Below, piece after piece: positions 7,976 to 16,286 of a stretch of 64,000 nucleotides of DNA. Numbering within the stretch: the stretch's first letter is position 1; every line of letters starts with the position of its first letter. Location: NCBI GenBank assembly GCA_031265205.1, contig JAISCZ010000069.1, forward strand, positions 1 through 64,000, in the 5' to 3' direction. The notes under the pieces are model-generated. The model made no database searches. It was not told the origin of the DNA and worked only from the letters and a program-made list of their open reading frames with translations. Made by a program: the position numbers and the translations under genes. This DNA comes from Deltaproteobacteria bacterium. GTDB taxonomy: Bacteria > Desulfobacterota > Desulfarculia > Adiutricales > Adiutricaceae.

Positions 7976-9250
7976 GTGCGGACCCAAACGCCCAGACGAG
8001 TCGCCATCACCGGAATCGGCCTAGTCACCCCCGTGGGAACGGGCCTCTCCAAGGCCTGGGGGAATATCCTCGCGGGCCCAAGCGGAGTGGGGCCCATTAC
8101 CAAGTTTGACTCGCTGGCCCTCGGCCTGAAGACCCAAATCGCCGCCGAAGTCAAGGATTTCGTGGCCGCGGACTACATGGACCGCAAAACCGAGCGCCGA
8201 CTCGAGACTTTCATCAAGTTCGCGGTGGCGGCGGGGAAGATGGCCCTGGAGGACAGCGGCTTAAGCCTTGACCCCGCGCTCCAAAAGAGCGCGGGCTGCG
8301 TTTTGGGCTGCGGCCTCGGGGGCCTCAAATCCATGGAGGACAATCACGCGATCCTTTTGGGGGGACGCGCCGACCGCATTAGCCCCTTCTTCATCCCCAT
8401 GATGATCGGCAACATGTCCTCGGGCCAGCTGGCCATTGAATTGGGCCTCCAGGGACCCAATTACCTGGTTTCCACGGCCTGCGCCGCGGGGACCCACGCC
8501 CTCGGCCTCGCCGCCCAGCTGATCCGCGACGGCGGCCACGATCTCGTTTTTTCCGGCGGGACGGAATCGGTGATTACGCCCCTGGCCCTCGCCGGCTTTA
8601 ACGCCATCAAAGCCCTCTCCACCCGCAACGACGAGCCGGAAAAGGCCTCCCGGCCTTTTGACCTCAAGCGCGACGGCTTCGTGGTGGGGGAAGGCGCGGG
8701 GATCCTCGTCTTGGAGGAACTCGGTCGCGCCCGCGAGCGGGGGGCCCGCGTCTACGCCGAGGTATTGGGTTTCGGGGCCAGTTGCGACGCTTTCCACATC
8801 ACCGCTCCCCCCGAGGACGGCGGCGGGGCCATCCGCGCCATGGAGGCGGCCCTCAAGGACGCTTCCGCCCGGGGAGTCACGCCGGGGAGCGTGGACTACG
8901 TGAACGCCCACGGCACCTCCACGGATCTGAACGACGCCATGGAGACCCGGGCCATCAAACATGTTTTCGGGGAGCGCGCCGCCCGGATTCCCATCAGCTC
9001 CACCAAGAGCAAGACCGGGCATCTTTTGGGCGCGGCCGGGGGAGTGGAGGCCGCTTTTACGGCCCTCGCCATCTATAATTCCAAGATCCCGCCCACCGCC
9101 AATTACGAGGTTCCCGACCCCGCGCTGGACTTGGACTACGTTCCCAACGTCGCGCGGGAGGCGCGGATAAAGACGGCCATGAGCAATTCCTTCGGCTTCG
9201 GGGGAACCAACGGGGTCGTTATTCTTGGCGACCCAGCTTCGTGGGAATAA
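7976..9250 (+). CDS. fabF: 3-oxoacyl-ACP synthase II
   Basis: Condensing enzyme that extends acyl-ACP with malonyl-ACP. The 424-residue protein carries the Cys-His-His active site of FabF: nucleophile in STACAAGTHA, first His in NAHGTSTDLND and second His in KTGHLLGAAGG, plus the GFGGTN end motif. The GTG at 7976 gives the usual N-terminus RRVAITGIG. It forms one operon with acpP. Confidence 0.97.
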   Translation: MRTQTPRRVAITGIGLVTPVGTGLSKAWGNILAGPSGVGPITKFDSLALGLKTQIAAEVKDFVAADYMDRKTERRLETFIKFAVAAGKMALEDSGLSLDPALQKSAGCVLGCGLGGLKSMEDNHAILLGGRADRISPFFIPMMIGNMSSGQLAIELGLQGPNYLVSTACAAGTHALGLAAQLIRDGGHDLVFSGGTESVITPLALAGFNAIKALSTRNDEPEKASRPFDLKRDGFVVGEGAGILVLEELGRARERGARVYAEVLGFGASCDAFHITAPPEDGGGAIRAMEAALKDASARGVTPGSVDYVNAHGTSTDLNDAMETRAIKHVFGERAARIPISSTKSKTGHLLGAAGGVEAAFTALAIYNSKIPPTANYEVPDPALDLDYVPNVAREARIKTAMSNSFGFGGTNGVVILGDPASWE

Positions 9251-9292
9251 AAATAAGGCGCGCCTCTCGGCTCGCCGCGGAAGGTGGCTTTG

Positions 9293-10243
9293 ATGTCGAC
9301 CAGGCTTTTTTTAGCGGTCTTTTTAGCGGCTTTCGCCTCGCTTTGGGCTTACGCGGCCATCTCCTGGGCCCAAGAGAAAACGGCGCCTCCCGTCCTCGGG
9401 GACGTCGCGGAGGGCTTTTTCAAGTTTGATTACGGCGATCTGACGATTGTCGCCTTAAGCGACGCCGCGACCGAAATGGCCCCGGAACTCTTTTTCGACA
9501 TTAGCCCCGAGGACTTGGCGGCGCTCGCCCTCCAAAACGGGCTCCCGGGCCCGGGTTTCCCCGGCTGGATCAACGCCTTTATCGTCAAAAAGGACAATCT
9601 CCTTTATTTGGTGGACGCGGGGACCGGCGGCGCGGACCCCAAATTCCAGGTCAATCTCCTCAAGGCCGGCTATACCCCCGCGGAAGTGACCCATATTCTG
9701 ATCACCCATTTCCACGGCGACCATATCGGGGGCCTTATTGACCAGAACGGCGAGGCGGTTTACCCCAACGCCAACGTCTACGCCTCGGCGCCGGAAGACG
9801 CCTATTTTCTGCCTGACGAAGGCGGCGCGCCGGTTCCGGGGACGGAACTCGCGGCCAGGGTCACCAAGGCTTACCGCGAGCGCCTTAAATACCGCGTCTT
9901 CGCGCCGGAAACGGAGATTACCCCGGGAGTCAAGGCCGTCTCGTTCTTCGGGCACACCCCCGGGCACTCGGGCTTTCGCTTTGAGAGTTCCGCCGGGCCC
10001 TTCCTGGCCTGGGGCGATATCGTCCACGCCTATTTAGTTCAGTTCGCCCGTCCCGAGGTCACTTTGTCCTATGACGTCTCCCGGCCCGACGCCGCCCGCG
10101 CGCGCCTGGAAGCCTTCCGACAGGCCGTGGCCGAGGGGTGTCTGGTCGCCGGGGCCCATTTGCCTTTCCCGGGAGTCGGGAAAGTCGTCGCGGCGGGGGA
10201 GGCCTTCCGCTGGGCGCCCTACGGGACGGAAGAAAGCCAGTAG
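9293..10243 (+). CDS. exported metallo-beta-lactamase-fold hydrolase
   Basis: A 316-residue metallo-beta-lactamase-fold protein with the zinc motif HFHGDHIGG, further ligand candidates in HTPGHSG (GHTPGHSGFRF) and AWGDIVHA, and an N-terminal signal peptide (RLFLAVFLAAFASLWAYAAISWAQ), so it probably acts in the periplasm. The pattern is that of MBL-fold quorum-quenching/glyoxalase-II-like hydrolases; the substrate cannot be told. ATG at 9293 follows AAGGTGG; GTG at 9284 is an alternative. Its placement between fabF and rpiB, 42 bases after fabF, is unusual. Confidence 0.85.
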   Translation: MSTRLFLAVFLAAFASLWAYAAISWAQEKTAPPVLGDVAEGFFKFDYGDLTIVALSDAATEMAPELFFDISPEDLAALALQNGLPGPGFPGWINAFIVKKDNLLYLVDAGTGGADPKFQVNLLKAGYTPAEVTHILITHFHGDHIGGLIDQNGEAVYPNANVYASAPEDAYFLPDEGGAPVPGTELAARVTKAYRERLKYRVFAPETEITPGVKAVSFFGHTPGHSGFRFESSAGPFLAWGDIVHAYLVQFARPEVTLSYDVSRPDAARARLEAFRQAVAEGCLVAGAHLPFPGVGKVVAAGEAFRWAPYGTEESQ

Positions 10244-10284
10244 GGATAAGCGCGCGCCCGCGAAAGGGCTTGAAGGAGGCCGCC

Positions 10285-10722
10285 ATGGACCAGACGACCG
10301 TCGCCGTGGGCTCGGACCACGCGGGACCGGAATTTAAGGACCAGCTAATCGCCTATCTGCGCCAAAAAGGCTTCGCGGCGCTGGATTTTGGGATCCCCGC
10401 GGGGACGGAAAGGGCTAACTACCCGGACGTCGCGCGGAAGGTCGCGGAGGCGGTCGCCCGCGGGGAAGCCCAGTTCGGGATTTTAATCTGCGGCACGGGC
10501 CTGGGGATGGCCATGGTGGCCAACAAGACCCCGGGCGTCAGGGCCGCGCCCTGCGTCAACGAGTTTATGGCGGAGATGGCCCGCGCCCATAACGACGCCA
10601 ACGTGCTCGCCTTAGGCGTCCGGGTCATCGGCCCGGGTTTGGCCCACGCCATCGTGGACCGTTTTCTCTCCGTCAGTTTCGCGGGCGGGCGGCACGCGGA
10701 GCGCCTGGCCTTATTTTCCTAA
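10285..10722 (+). CDS. rpiB: ribose 5-phosphate isomerase B
   Basis: Interconverts ribose 5-phosphate and ribulose 5-phosphate in the pentose phosphate pathway. The 145-residue RpiB/LacAB protein has the GSDHAG N-terminal motif, the catalytic Cys in ILICGTGLGM, and the HNDANVLALG motif. ATG at 10285 is preceded by GAAGGAGG, a strong ribosome binding site, which rules out the longer upstream frame. The rpiB-glyA order is a common pairing in bacteria. Confidence 0.96.
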   Translation: MDQTTVAVGSDHAGPEFKDQLIAYLRQKGFAALDFGIPAGTERANYPDVARKVAEAVARGEAQFGILICGTGLGMAMVANKTPGVRAAPCVNEFMAEMARAHNDANVLALGVRVIGPGLAHAIVDRFLSVSFAGGRHAERLALFS

Positions 10723-10798
10723 AAGCTTTTTTGAGGGTTATTTCGCGCGAAAAAGTTTCCCCGGATCTTCGGGGCGTATCGCGTTTCCGGAACCAGTC

Positions 10799-12055
10799 AT
10801 GCCGTTAAGTCCAAAAAACTTCCAGGGCGATCCCAGCCTGGAGGCGATTTTAACTCGGGAGCTCGGGCGCCAGCGCGATAAGCTGGAGATGATCGCTTCC
10901 GAAAACTTCGTGAGCGAGTATATCCTCCGGATAGCCGCTTCGGTTTTTACGAACAAATACGCCGAGGGCTATCCCAACTGCCGTTACTACGGCGGCTGCG
11001 AATACGCCGACGAGCTTGAGCTCCTCGCCCAAAGCCGCGCCCGCAAGCTTTTTAACGCGGAACACGCGAACGTCCAGAGCCACTGCGGCTCCTCGGCCAA
11101 CATGGCCGCCTATTTCGCGCTCGTCGCGCCCGGGGACCCTATCTTGGGCATGGACATGGCCCATGGGGGCCACCTTACCCACGGGGCTTCCGTAAGTTTC
11201 GCGGGGCGGATCTTTAAGCCCCATTTTTACGGGGTCAGGGCGGACACCGAGATTATCGATTACGACGAGGTCCTCCGCCTCGCCGAGGAAATCAAGCCCA
11301 AGCTCATCGTGGCCGGGGCCTCCTCTTATCCCCGGGTAATAGATTTCGCCAAGTTCAGGCTCGCCGCCGACAGGGTGGGGGCCGCTTTGGTGGTGGACAT
11401 GGCGCATTTCGCGGGCCTTGTCGCCACGGGCCTGTACCCCTCCCCCGTCCCCTACGCCGACATCGTCACCTCGACCACCCACAAGACCCTCCGGGGACCC
11501 CGGGGAGGCCTCATTCTCAGCAAGAAATCTTTCGCCAAGGCCGTGGACGACCAGGTCTTTCCCGGGATTCAGGGCGGACCCCTGATGCATATTATCGCCG
11601 CCAAGTGCGCGGCCCTGGGCGAGGCCTTGGAGCCCGATTTTATCGACTATCAGCGCCAGGTCCTCAAAAACTGCGCGCGTCTCGCGACCCGCATGGCGGA
11701 CGCGGGCTATCGCCTGGTCTCCGGGGGCACGGACACGCACCTGATTCTGGTTGACCTCAGGCCCAAAAACATGACGGGCCGCCAGGCCGAGGAAGCCTTG
11801 GACAAGGCCGGGATCACGGCCAACAAGAACAGCATCCCCTTTGACAAGGAGCGCTACACCGTGACCTCGGGCCTGCGCTTGGGGTCGGCCGCCTTAACCA
11901 CCCGGGGCCTGGCTGAGTCCGATTTCGACGAGGTGGCGGATTTTATCGTGAGCGCCCTCCAAAATTTGGACAACGACGCTTTCCTCAAGAAGATCCGCGA
12001 AAGGGTCAAAACCTTTACCCAGAAATTCCCGCTCTACCCGAATTTGGATTTCTAA
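10799..12055 (+). CDS. glyA: serine hydroxymethyltransferase
   Basis: PLP enzyme that converts serine and tetrahydrofolate to glycine and methylene-tetrahydrofolate. The 418-residue protein has the EMIASENF N-terminal motif, NKYAEGYP, the SHCGSSAN segment and the PLP lysine in TSTTHKTLRGPRGG. Length and start (ATG 10799) are normal. It ends the fab/rpiB/glyA run. Confidence 0.97.
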   Translation: MPLSPKNFQGDPSLEAILTRELGRQRDKLEMIASENFVSEYILRIAASVFTNKYAEGYPNCRYYGGCEYADELELLAQSRARKLFNAEHANVQSHCGSSANMAAYFALVAPGDPILGMDMAHGGHLTHGASVSFAGRIFKPHFYGVRADTEIIDYDEVLRLAEEIKPKLIVAGASSYPRVIDFAKFRLAADRVGAALVVDMAHFAGLVATGLYPSPVPYADIVTSTTHKTLRGPRGGLILSKKSFAKAVDDQVFPGIQGGPLMHIIAAKCAALGEALEPDFIDYQRQVLKNCARLATRMADAGYRLVSGGTDTHLILVDLRPKNMTGRQAEEALDKAGITANKNSIPFDKERYTVTSGLRLGSAALTTRGLAESDFDEVADFIVSALQNLDNDAFLKKIRERVKTFTQKFPLYPNLDF

Positions 12056-12417
12056 TTTTTTCCCTTTAAGGCTTGCGCGGAAAGGGCGGTCGGGAGTCGG
12101 CTCCCAAGCGGCCTTATCGCGCGCCGCGCGCTCCTCCAGGCTTCAGCGAGGCCCCTCTGGGGATTCCGCGCCGCGTCCACGTCGCGCCTCTCGCCTAAAG
12201 GCTAAAGATCCGCCCGCTTGGAGGGAAGCGCCGTCAAAACGTTTAAGCTTGCCGCCGACTCGCGATATTTAAGCGTCGCCGCGCGCGTCAAAAGCGCGTT
12301 AGGGCGCGCGGGTGGGATTTTAGAGACTTCGCGCTTTAGTCTCTCCCGCGGAATCGCGCGCCTTCGCGCGAGGGCCTTGGGCGCGTAGTGGCGCTGGCGC
12401 GCTGAAGGGGGAGGATC
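12056..12417. other. non-coding region after glyA
   Basis: About 360 GC-rich bases with no convincing gene. A minus-strand frame covering 12202-12519 has no ribosome binding site and contains the promoter and palindrome described next, so it is not taken as a gene. Confidence 0.4.
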
Positions 12418-12483
12418 TTGCGTGTCGTGGACGTTAAATATATAATAAAACGCCATGGTGGATAATTTATGGATACCATGGCG
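12418..12483 (+). promoter_or_regulatory. promoter with overlapping palindromic operator
   Basis: A perfect -10 TATAAT (12441-12446) lies 17 bases after a TTGCGT (-35, 12418-12423). Transcription would start near 12453, inside an inverted repeat with arms CGCCATGGT (12451-12459) and ACCATGGCG (12475-12483). A 9-base palindrome at the transcription start is the usual place for a repressor site. The next plus-strand gene begins at 12519. Confidence 0.5.
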
Positions 12484-12518
12484 CGCGGCGGATTCAGGCC
12501 CGAATCCGTTCTCGGCCA

Positions 12519-13487
12519 ATGGCCTTTTCGCGCGAGGCGATTCGCGCGAGGCGAGGAATTTTTAGGAAGATGACGATCGCTCTTTTAGCGGTTTTGACCG
12601 TGGTTCTGGGACTGACGCTCTTCAGTCGCGTTTGCCGCGCGGACGGCTCGGACCTAATGGCGCGCGTCGGCTCGTTCTCGCCGAGCGAGAACGCTTTCCG
12701 GAAAAAGCTGTTTAACCTGGATTGCGCCCCCACGCTTCAGTTCTTGGGCGTCGACCCCGCCATAGCCATAGGCTCCGAGCCGGTTGACGTGGAGCCGGTT
12801 CAGCTCGAGTCGGAGACGCGGATAATCGGGAGAGCGTATCGCTTGGGCGACGACGAATTTCTCATTGTCGAGATTCCCTTCTCCACGAACCACTTCGATT
12901 TGATTTTGTTTCTTCTGCACTGCGTGTCGGCGGTGTCGCAATTCTCGGATGACGAGACGGACGCGAAGGTCGCGGTCATGACCGTCTACCCAGCCGACAT
13001 CGAGGAACGGCCGACCCCCGACTATCCACGCAAGGAAGGTCGGGATGAGAGATGCCTGAAATTTCATGTCTGGCAAGTTTTCCTGGAGGACATTGTCGAC
13101 TTGGGTAGGCTCACGCGGGAACTTGAGCCCGCGGTCAAAGACTGGAAGTCTGGTGGGGCCGCCTTTAAACTGGATCCGCTCAAGCGCGTCGAATTATTCC
13201 TCGCCCCCTTGGGGAAAATTCAGGACGAGAAACCCTCTGAGCTCATCCAACGGTTTATCCGGCTGGCGGGCGACCTGGCGGCGATGACCGGGGACCATGA
13301 TATCTTTGTCACGCCATTGCTCGGCTTATTGGCGCGGTCGGACCTCGCCGCCGCGGAAGCGCGCGAGACGGTTCGGAAGGAGTTCAAGACTACGGACATC
13401 CGAGTCGTTAAGCTCATGGACGCCTTAAAGGACGGGGAATTACCCTCCTCGGAAGAGGAATTGCCCGCGCGCCTCTGGAGGGGGTAA
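12519..13487 (+). CDS. hypothetical protein, possibly Rpn/PD-(D/E)XK-like
   Basis: A 322-residue protein of uncertain family. The segment around residues 55-150 (KLFNLD, QFLGVDPAIAI, ETRIIGRAYRL, EFLIVEIPFS, then a YP turn) follows the spacing of Rpn/DUF4351 transposase-associated nucleases, in which a R-x-x-D and an E-x-Q pair form the active site; here the Asp is Gly and Gln is Pro, so if homologous it would be inactive. The N-terminus up to about residue 41 (MTIALLAVLTVVLGLTLF ... CRA) looks like a signal peptide, which does not fit a nuclease. ATG at 12570 is an alternative start. Family call is tentative. Confidence 0.55.
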   Translation: MAFSREAIRARRGIFRKMTIALLAVLTVVLGLTLFSRVCRADGSDLMARVGSFSPSENAFRKKLFNLDCAPTLQFLGVDPAIAIGSEPVDVEPVQLESETRIIGRAYRLGDDEFLIVEIPFSTNHFDLILFLLHCVSAVSQFSDDETDAKVAVMTVYPADIEERPTPDYPRKEGRDERCLKFHVWQVFLEDIVDLGRLTRELEPAVKDWKSGGAAFKLDPLKRVELFLAPLGKIQDEKPSELIQRFIRLAGDLAAMTGDHDIFVTPLLGLLARSDLAAAEARETVRKEFKTTDIRVVKLMDALKDGELPSSEEELPARLWRG

Positions 13488-14015
13488 GAGGACTTCTTAA
13501 TAAGCCGCGTCCACGAATGGGACGGTTTAGTTCCGGAAGGGGCGGAAAAGACCCTAATTTGAGCGTCTTAGTCGTTTAAGGCCACGCGCGCCCCTTTTAA
13601 CGGCGCGCGCGGCGGAGCCGCTTCGCTCGCTCGGGAGCGTCTTTGGGAAGACGCGGAGAGTCGCGAGACGCCCGCGCCATCGCTCCCGCCCTTACCAACG
13701 CGCGGGTGGGAAGAGCGGGGCCAATCCGAGAGCCAACTCGTCGCGCCCGCTTCAGGCGAGGAAACGGCGGCGCGAGCGGTCTAATTTATTTTTCCTCGCC
13801 TCAGGCGAGCCAAGCCCGCGCGCGGGAGCGGCGGGGACGCTTGGACGAAGGAACTCCACGCGGGAGGGCCAGATTCGTGGGCGCTAGCCCTTCGCTCCCG
13901 CGCGCGGCGCCAGTAGCCGCGACGCGCGAGGGATTTAAGGCCGCGCGGCGAGTTTTGAGCGCGCCCACGAATTCGCGCCCGCGCGCGGGATATTTCGCTT
14001 CGCTTGAGGCGTTTC
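13488..14015. other. GC-rich non-coding stretch before AlpA remnant
   Basis: About 530 bases rich in CGCG runs and short inverted repeats. Long open frames here are products of the base composition; none has a ribosome binding site or recognisable protein sequence. Confidence 0.4.
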
Positions 14016-14117
14016 ATGGATAGGTTTATAACCTTAGCCGAGGTGGTTGAGATTACGACTCTTCGCGAGAGCGCGATTTATCGGATGATTCAAGCTAAAA
14101 TTTTCCGCGCGTATTGA
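14016..14117 (+). pseudogene. truncated AlpA-type DNA-binding regulator
   Basis: A 33-codon frame reading FITLAEVVEITTLRESAIYR then MIQAKIF before a TGA. This matches the start of AlpA/excisionase-type helix-turn-helix proteins (pattern L-x-EV-x-x-x-T-x-L-x-x-x-x-IYR-x-I). A full AlpA is about 65-75 residues, and the wing region is missing, so this is a truncated remnant. AlpA genes accompany integrases in prophages and integrative elements; none remains nearby. Confidence 0.5.
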
Positions 14118-14234
14118 TGTCCTCCGGGTAAAAAGTTTCGTTAAGCGCGCGGAGCGCGTCGCGCTTCTTGTCTCCAGCGCGCGGGACGAGGCGGCGCGCG
14201 GAAACTCCAAAGCCTTCTTTACAGGGAGTTAGTT

Positions 14235-14645
14235 ATGAAGGACGTTAAGTATGTAATTAAGTTAATAGAACAATTAAATACAGCGTCAAGAATTAAATAT
14301 GATCTAAAATCGTTACCACTTAGTGAACTAATTGATTCAATTTATATGTCATATTTTGGACAAGAAGCTACTGGAATTGATTATAATTATGTATGGATTC
14401 TGTATAATCATGATAATATATTGAGTATATATCAAGAAATTAGAATAGGACCTAACTCAGTAGATACTATATCTATATCTATTAATAACTCAGAAGTTAT
14501 TAGCAAATCAGGTGATATATTTATACTAGATGAAATAATAGATAATTTTATATCTTGGATAGATATTAATAGAAATTTATTATTACAAATGTGGAATACA
14601 GATATGACTGATATTCAATTTATTAATTCAGTGAGAAAATTATGA
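14235..14645 (+). CDS. AT-rich orphan hypothetical protein
   Basis: A 136-residue acidic protein of unknown function, starting MKDVKYVIKLIEQLN after a GGGAG ribosome binding site. Base composition is extremely AT-rich with AT-ending codons, in sharp contrast to the GC-rich genes on both sides, which marks recent acquisition. No signal peptide or membrane helix; predicted mixed alpha/beta with an IDSIYMSYFGQ segment and a C-terminal Trp-rich helix (FISWIDINRNLLLQMW). The size, acidity and setting resemble immunity-type proteins, but no toxin partner is present and I do not recognise the family. Confidence 0.65.
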   Translation: MKDVKYVIKLIEQLNTASRIKYDLKSLPLSELIDSIYMSYFGQEATGIDYNYVWILYNHDNILSIYQEIRIGPNSVDTISISINNSEVISKSGDIFILDEIIDNFISWIDINRNLLLQMWNTDMTDIQFINSVRKL

Positions 14646-14919
14646 TTATTATAAATGAAAGAAAGAATTTTAATAATTTATTAATTAAAGTTAATAAAAA
14701 CAATAGAACTTTCCAACTTAACAACGTTTCTAAAGCCTTCTCTGTTTAGAGTAGGAAAAGAGCGGCGCGGTCGGGCGCTTTTTTCGCGCGCCTTCAATCC
14801 TCTTAACGCGCTTTCTATCCAATGTAAGGGAGGGGCGTTCCGCGTGTCCGGGACAAGGGCTACCTCCGTTTAAAAATTAGGGCGAAATAACCCTTACGTC
14901 AATAAATTTCGGTGAATAC

Positions 14920-15627
14920 ATGGAAAATATCCCCAAAGATCTGATGGTTCTCTTTGATCATGACCGCCCGGGGCGCGTGGGCCTACCCGAGGCCGTTTTT
15001 TCCCAAGGAAAGCCCCTCGCGGCCCTGGTGGGCCTTTTGGAACAATTCCAAAGGGGCCGGGGACGGAGCGTTCTTTTTACCCGCCTCGCCCCGGAAATCT
15101 TCGCCGCTCTCCCGGAAGAACTCCAAAAAGGCTACGATTACGATCCCATTTCCCAAACCGCCTTCGGAGAAAAGCTTCCCCCGCGCCAAGGCCCCTTCCG
15201 CGCCGCCGTGGTCTCGGCGGGGACTTCCGATAGCCCCGTGGCGCGGGAGGCGGCCCGCACCTTGGAGTATTTGGGCCATGGCCACAGTCTCTTCGAGGAC
15301 AGCGGGGTGGCGGCCCTCTGGAGGATCGCGGGATACTTAGAGCAAATCAACGACCATGACGTTATAATAGTGGTCGCGGGCTTGGACGCGGCTTTAGCCT
15401 CGGTTTTAGGAGGCCTAACCCCCAAACCCGTGATCGCCGTCCCCACTTCGGTGGGCTACGGTCTCGCTCGCCACGGGGAGTCGGCCCTCGCGAGCATGCT
15501 TTTGAGCTGCTCGCCGGGGGTTACCGTGGTCAATATCGACAACGGCTACGGCGCGGCCTGCGCCGCGGCCCGGCTCTTAAACCTTCTGTCCTCCTGGCGC
15601 GCGAAACTCTCCCCCGCGGACTTATAA
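14920..15627 (+). CDS. larB: LarB-type pyridinium-3,5-biscarboxylate mononucleotide synthase
   Basis: LarB carboxylates nicotinic acid adenine dinucleotide and releases AMP in the first step of nickel-pincer nucleotide synthesis, the cofactor of lactate racemase and related enzymes. The 235-residue protein has the PurE-like C-terminal domain with the hallmark motifs AGTSDSPVAREA, VVAGLDAALASVLGGL and VPTSVGYGLARHG, and VVNIDNGYGAA. N-terminal part is shorter than some homologues. larC and larE are not in the window. A short gap (26 bases) joins it to tatB. Confidence 0.87.
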   Translation: MENIPKDLMVLFDHDRPGRVGLPEAVFSQGKPLAALVGLLEQFQRGRGRSVLFTRLAPEIFAALPEELQKGYDYDPISQTAFGEKLPPRQGPFRAAVVSAGTSDSPVAREAARTLEYLGHGHSLFEDSGVAALWRIAGYLEQINDHDVIIVVAGLDAALASVLGGLTPKPVIAVPTSVGYGLARHGESALASMLLSCSPGVTVVNIDNGYGAACAAARLLNLLSSWRAKLSPADL

Positions 15628-15653
15628 GGCGCGGGGCTTGGCAAGGGGAACCC

Positions 15654-16286
15654 ATGGCCCCAGGGATTGGCCTCGCGGAGCTGTTGCTGATAGCGATAGT
15701 CGCTTTGCTTTTTATTAAGCCCGAGCGCCTTCCGGGCGCTTTGCGGTCTTTAGGCTCCTTTTACCGCGACGCGCGCAGGTATTTTAACGCCGTCTCGTCG
15801 TCTTTGCGGGCGGAGCTTAACGAGTTTAAAGACGCGCCGGAACTTGGCGCTTTCCGCGATCCCCTGGGGCTGAGGGAAATAAAAGCGGATTTAAAGAAAG
15901 AGGCGGCGGAACTCGACGCGAACCTTCGCGCCGCGCCAAACCCGCGCGACGATGGCGCTCCCGGCGCCCAGAGCGACCCCATAGCCGCGGCGGAAATCTA
16001 CCCCGAGCTCCGGGAGGCAAGCCGCGCCGGAGGGGGCGCGCGCGTTCTGGAAAGCGTCCCCGCGCCCGCTTTTACCGTGGCGGCGAGCCTCGAAGAGCCG
16101 CGCGGCGAGCCTTTCGCCCGCTCCTGGGCGCCTGGGGCTATCCCCCCCAGCGCGCGCTTTTTTGGGGGGACTCGCCGGCCGCGCCTGGGGAACGTCTCGC
16201 GGACGCGGATTGACGCTGCTTTCCGGCGCCTTTGGGAAACGCGCGCCCGCCTCGCGCGCGCCCGCGCGCGAACGCGCCGCCCATGA
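15654..16286 (+). CDS. tatB: twin-arginine translocase subunit TatB
   Basis: TatA/B family subunit of the twin-arginine translocase, which exports folded proteins. The N-terminus has the family pattern: short periplasmic end, membrane helix (AELLLIAIVALLFI), then KPERLP and an amphipathic helix. Glu in GLAELL corresponds to the conserved TatB residue. The remaining 130 residues are Ala/Arg-rich and probably disordered. The stop overlaps the tatC start (ATGA), so the two are translationally coupled. Confidence 0.85.
   Translation: MAPGIGLAELLLIAIVALLFIKPERLPGALRSLGSFYRDARRYFNAVSSSLRAELNEFKDAPELGAFRDPLGLREIKADLKKEAAELDANLRAAPNPRDDGAPGAQSDPIAAAEIYPELREASRAGGGARVLESVPAPAFTVAASLEEPRGEPFARSWAPGAIPPSARFFGGTRRPRLGNVSRTRIDAAFRRLWETRARLARARARTRRP

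Noticed and set aside
12202-12519. Minus-strand 105-codon frame after glyA
   Set aside because: No ribosome binding site; it covers the promoter and palindrome that point the other way.
13643-14023. Plus-strand 126-codon Arg-rich frame
   Set aside because: Typical product of CGCG-rich DNA, with no recognisable sequence or start signal.
14758-14785. GC-rich hairpin with T6 after the AT-rich gene
   Set aside because: Stem is only four base pairs with a mismatch, too weak to call a terminator.
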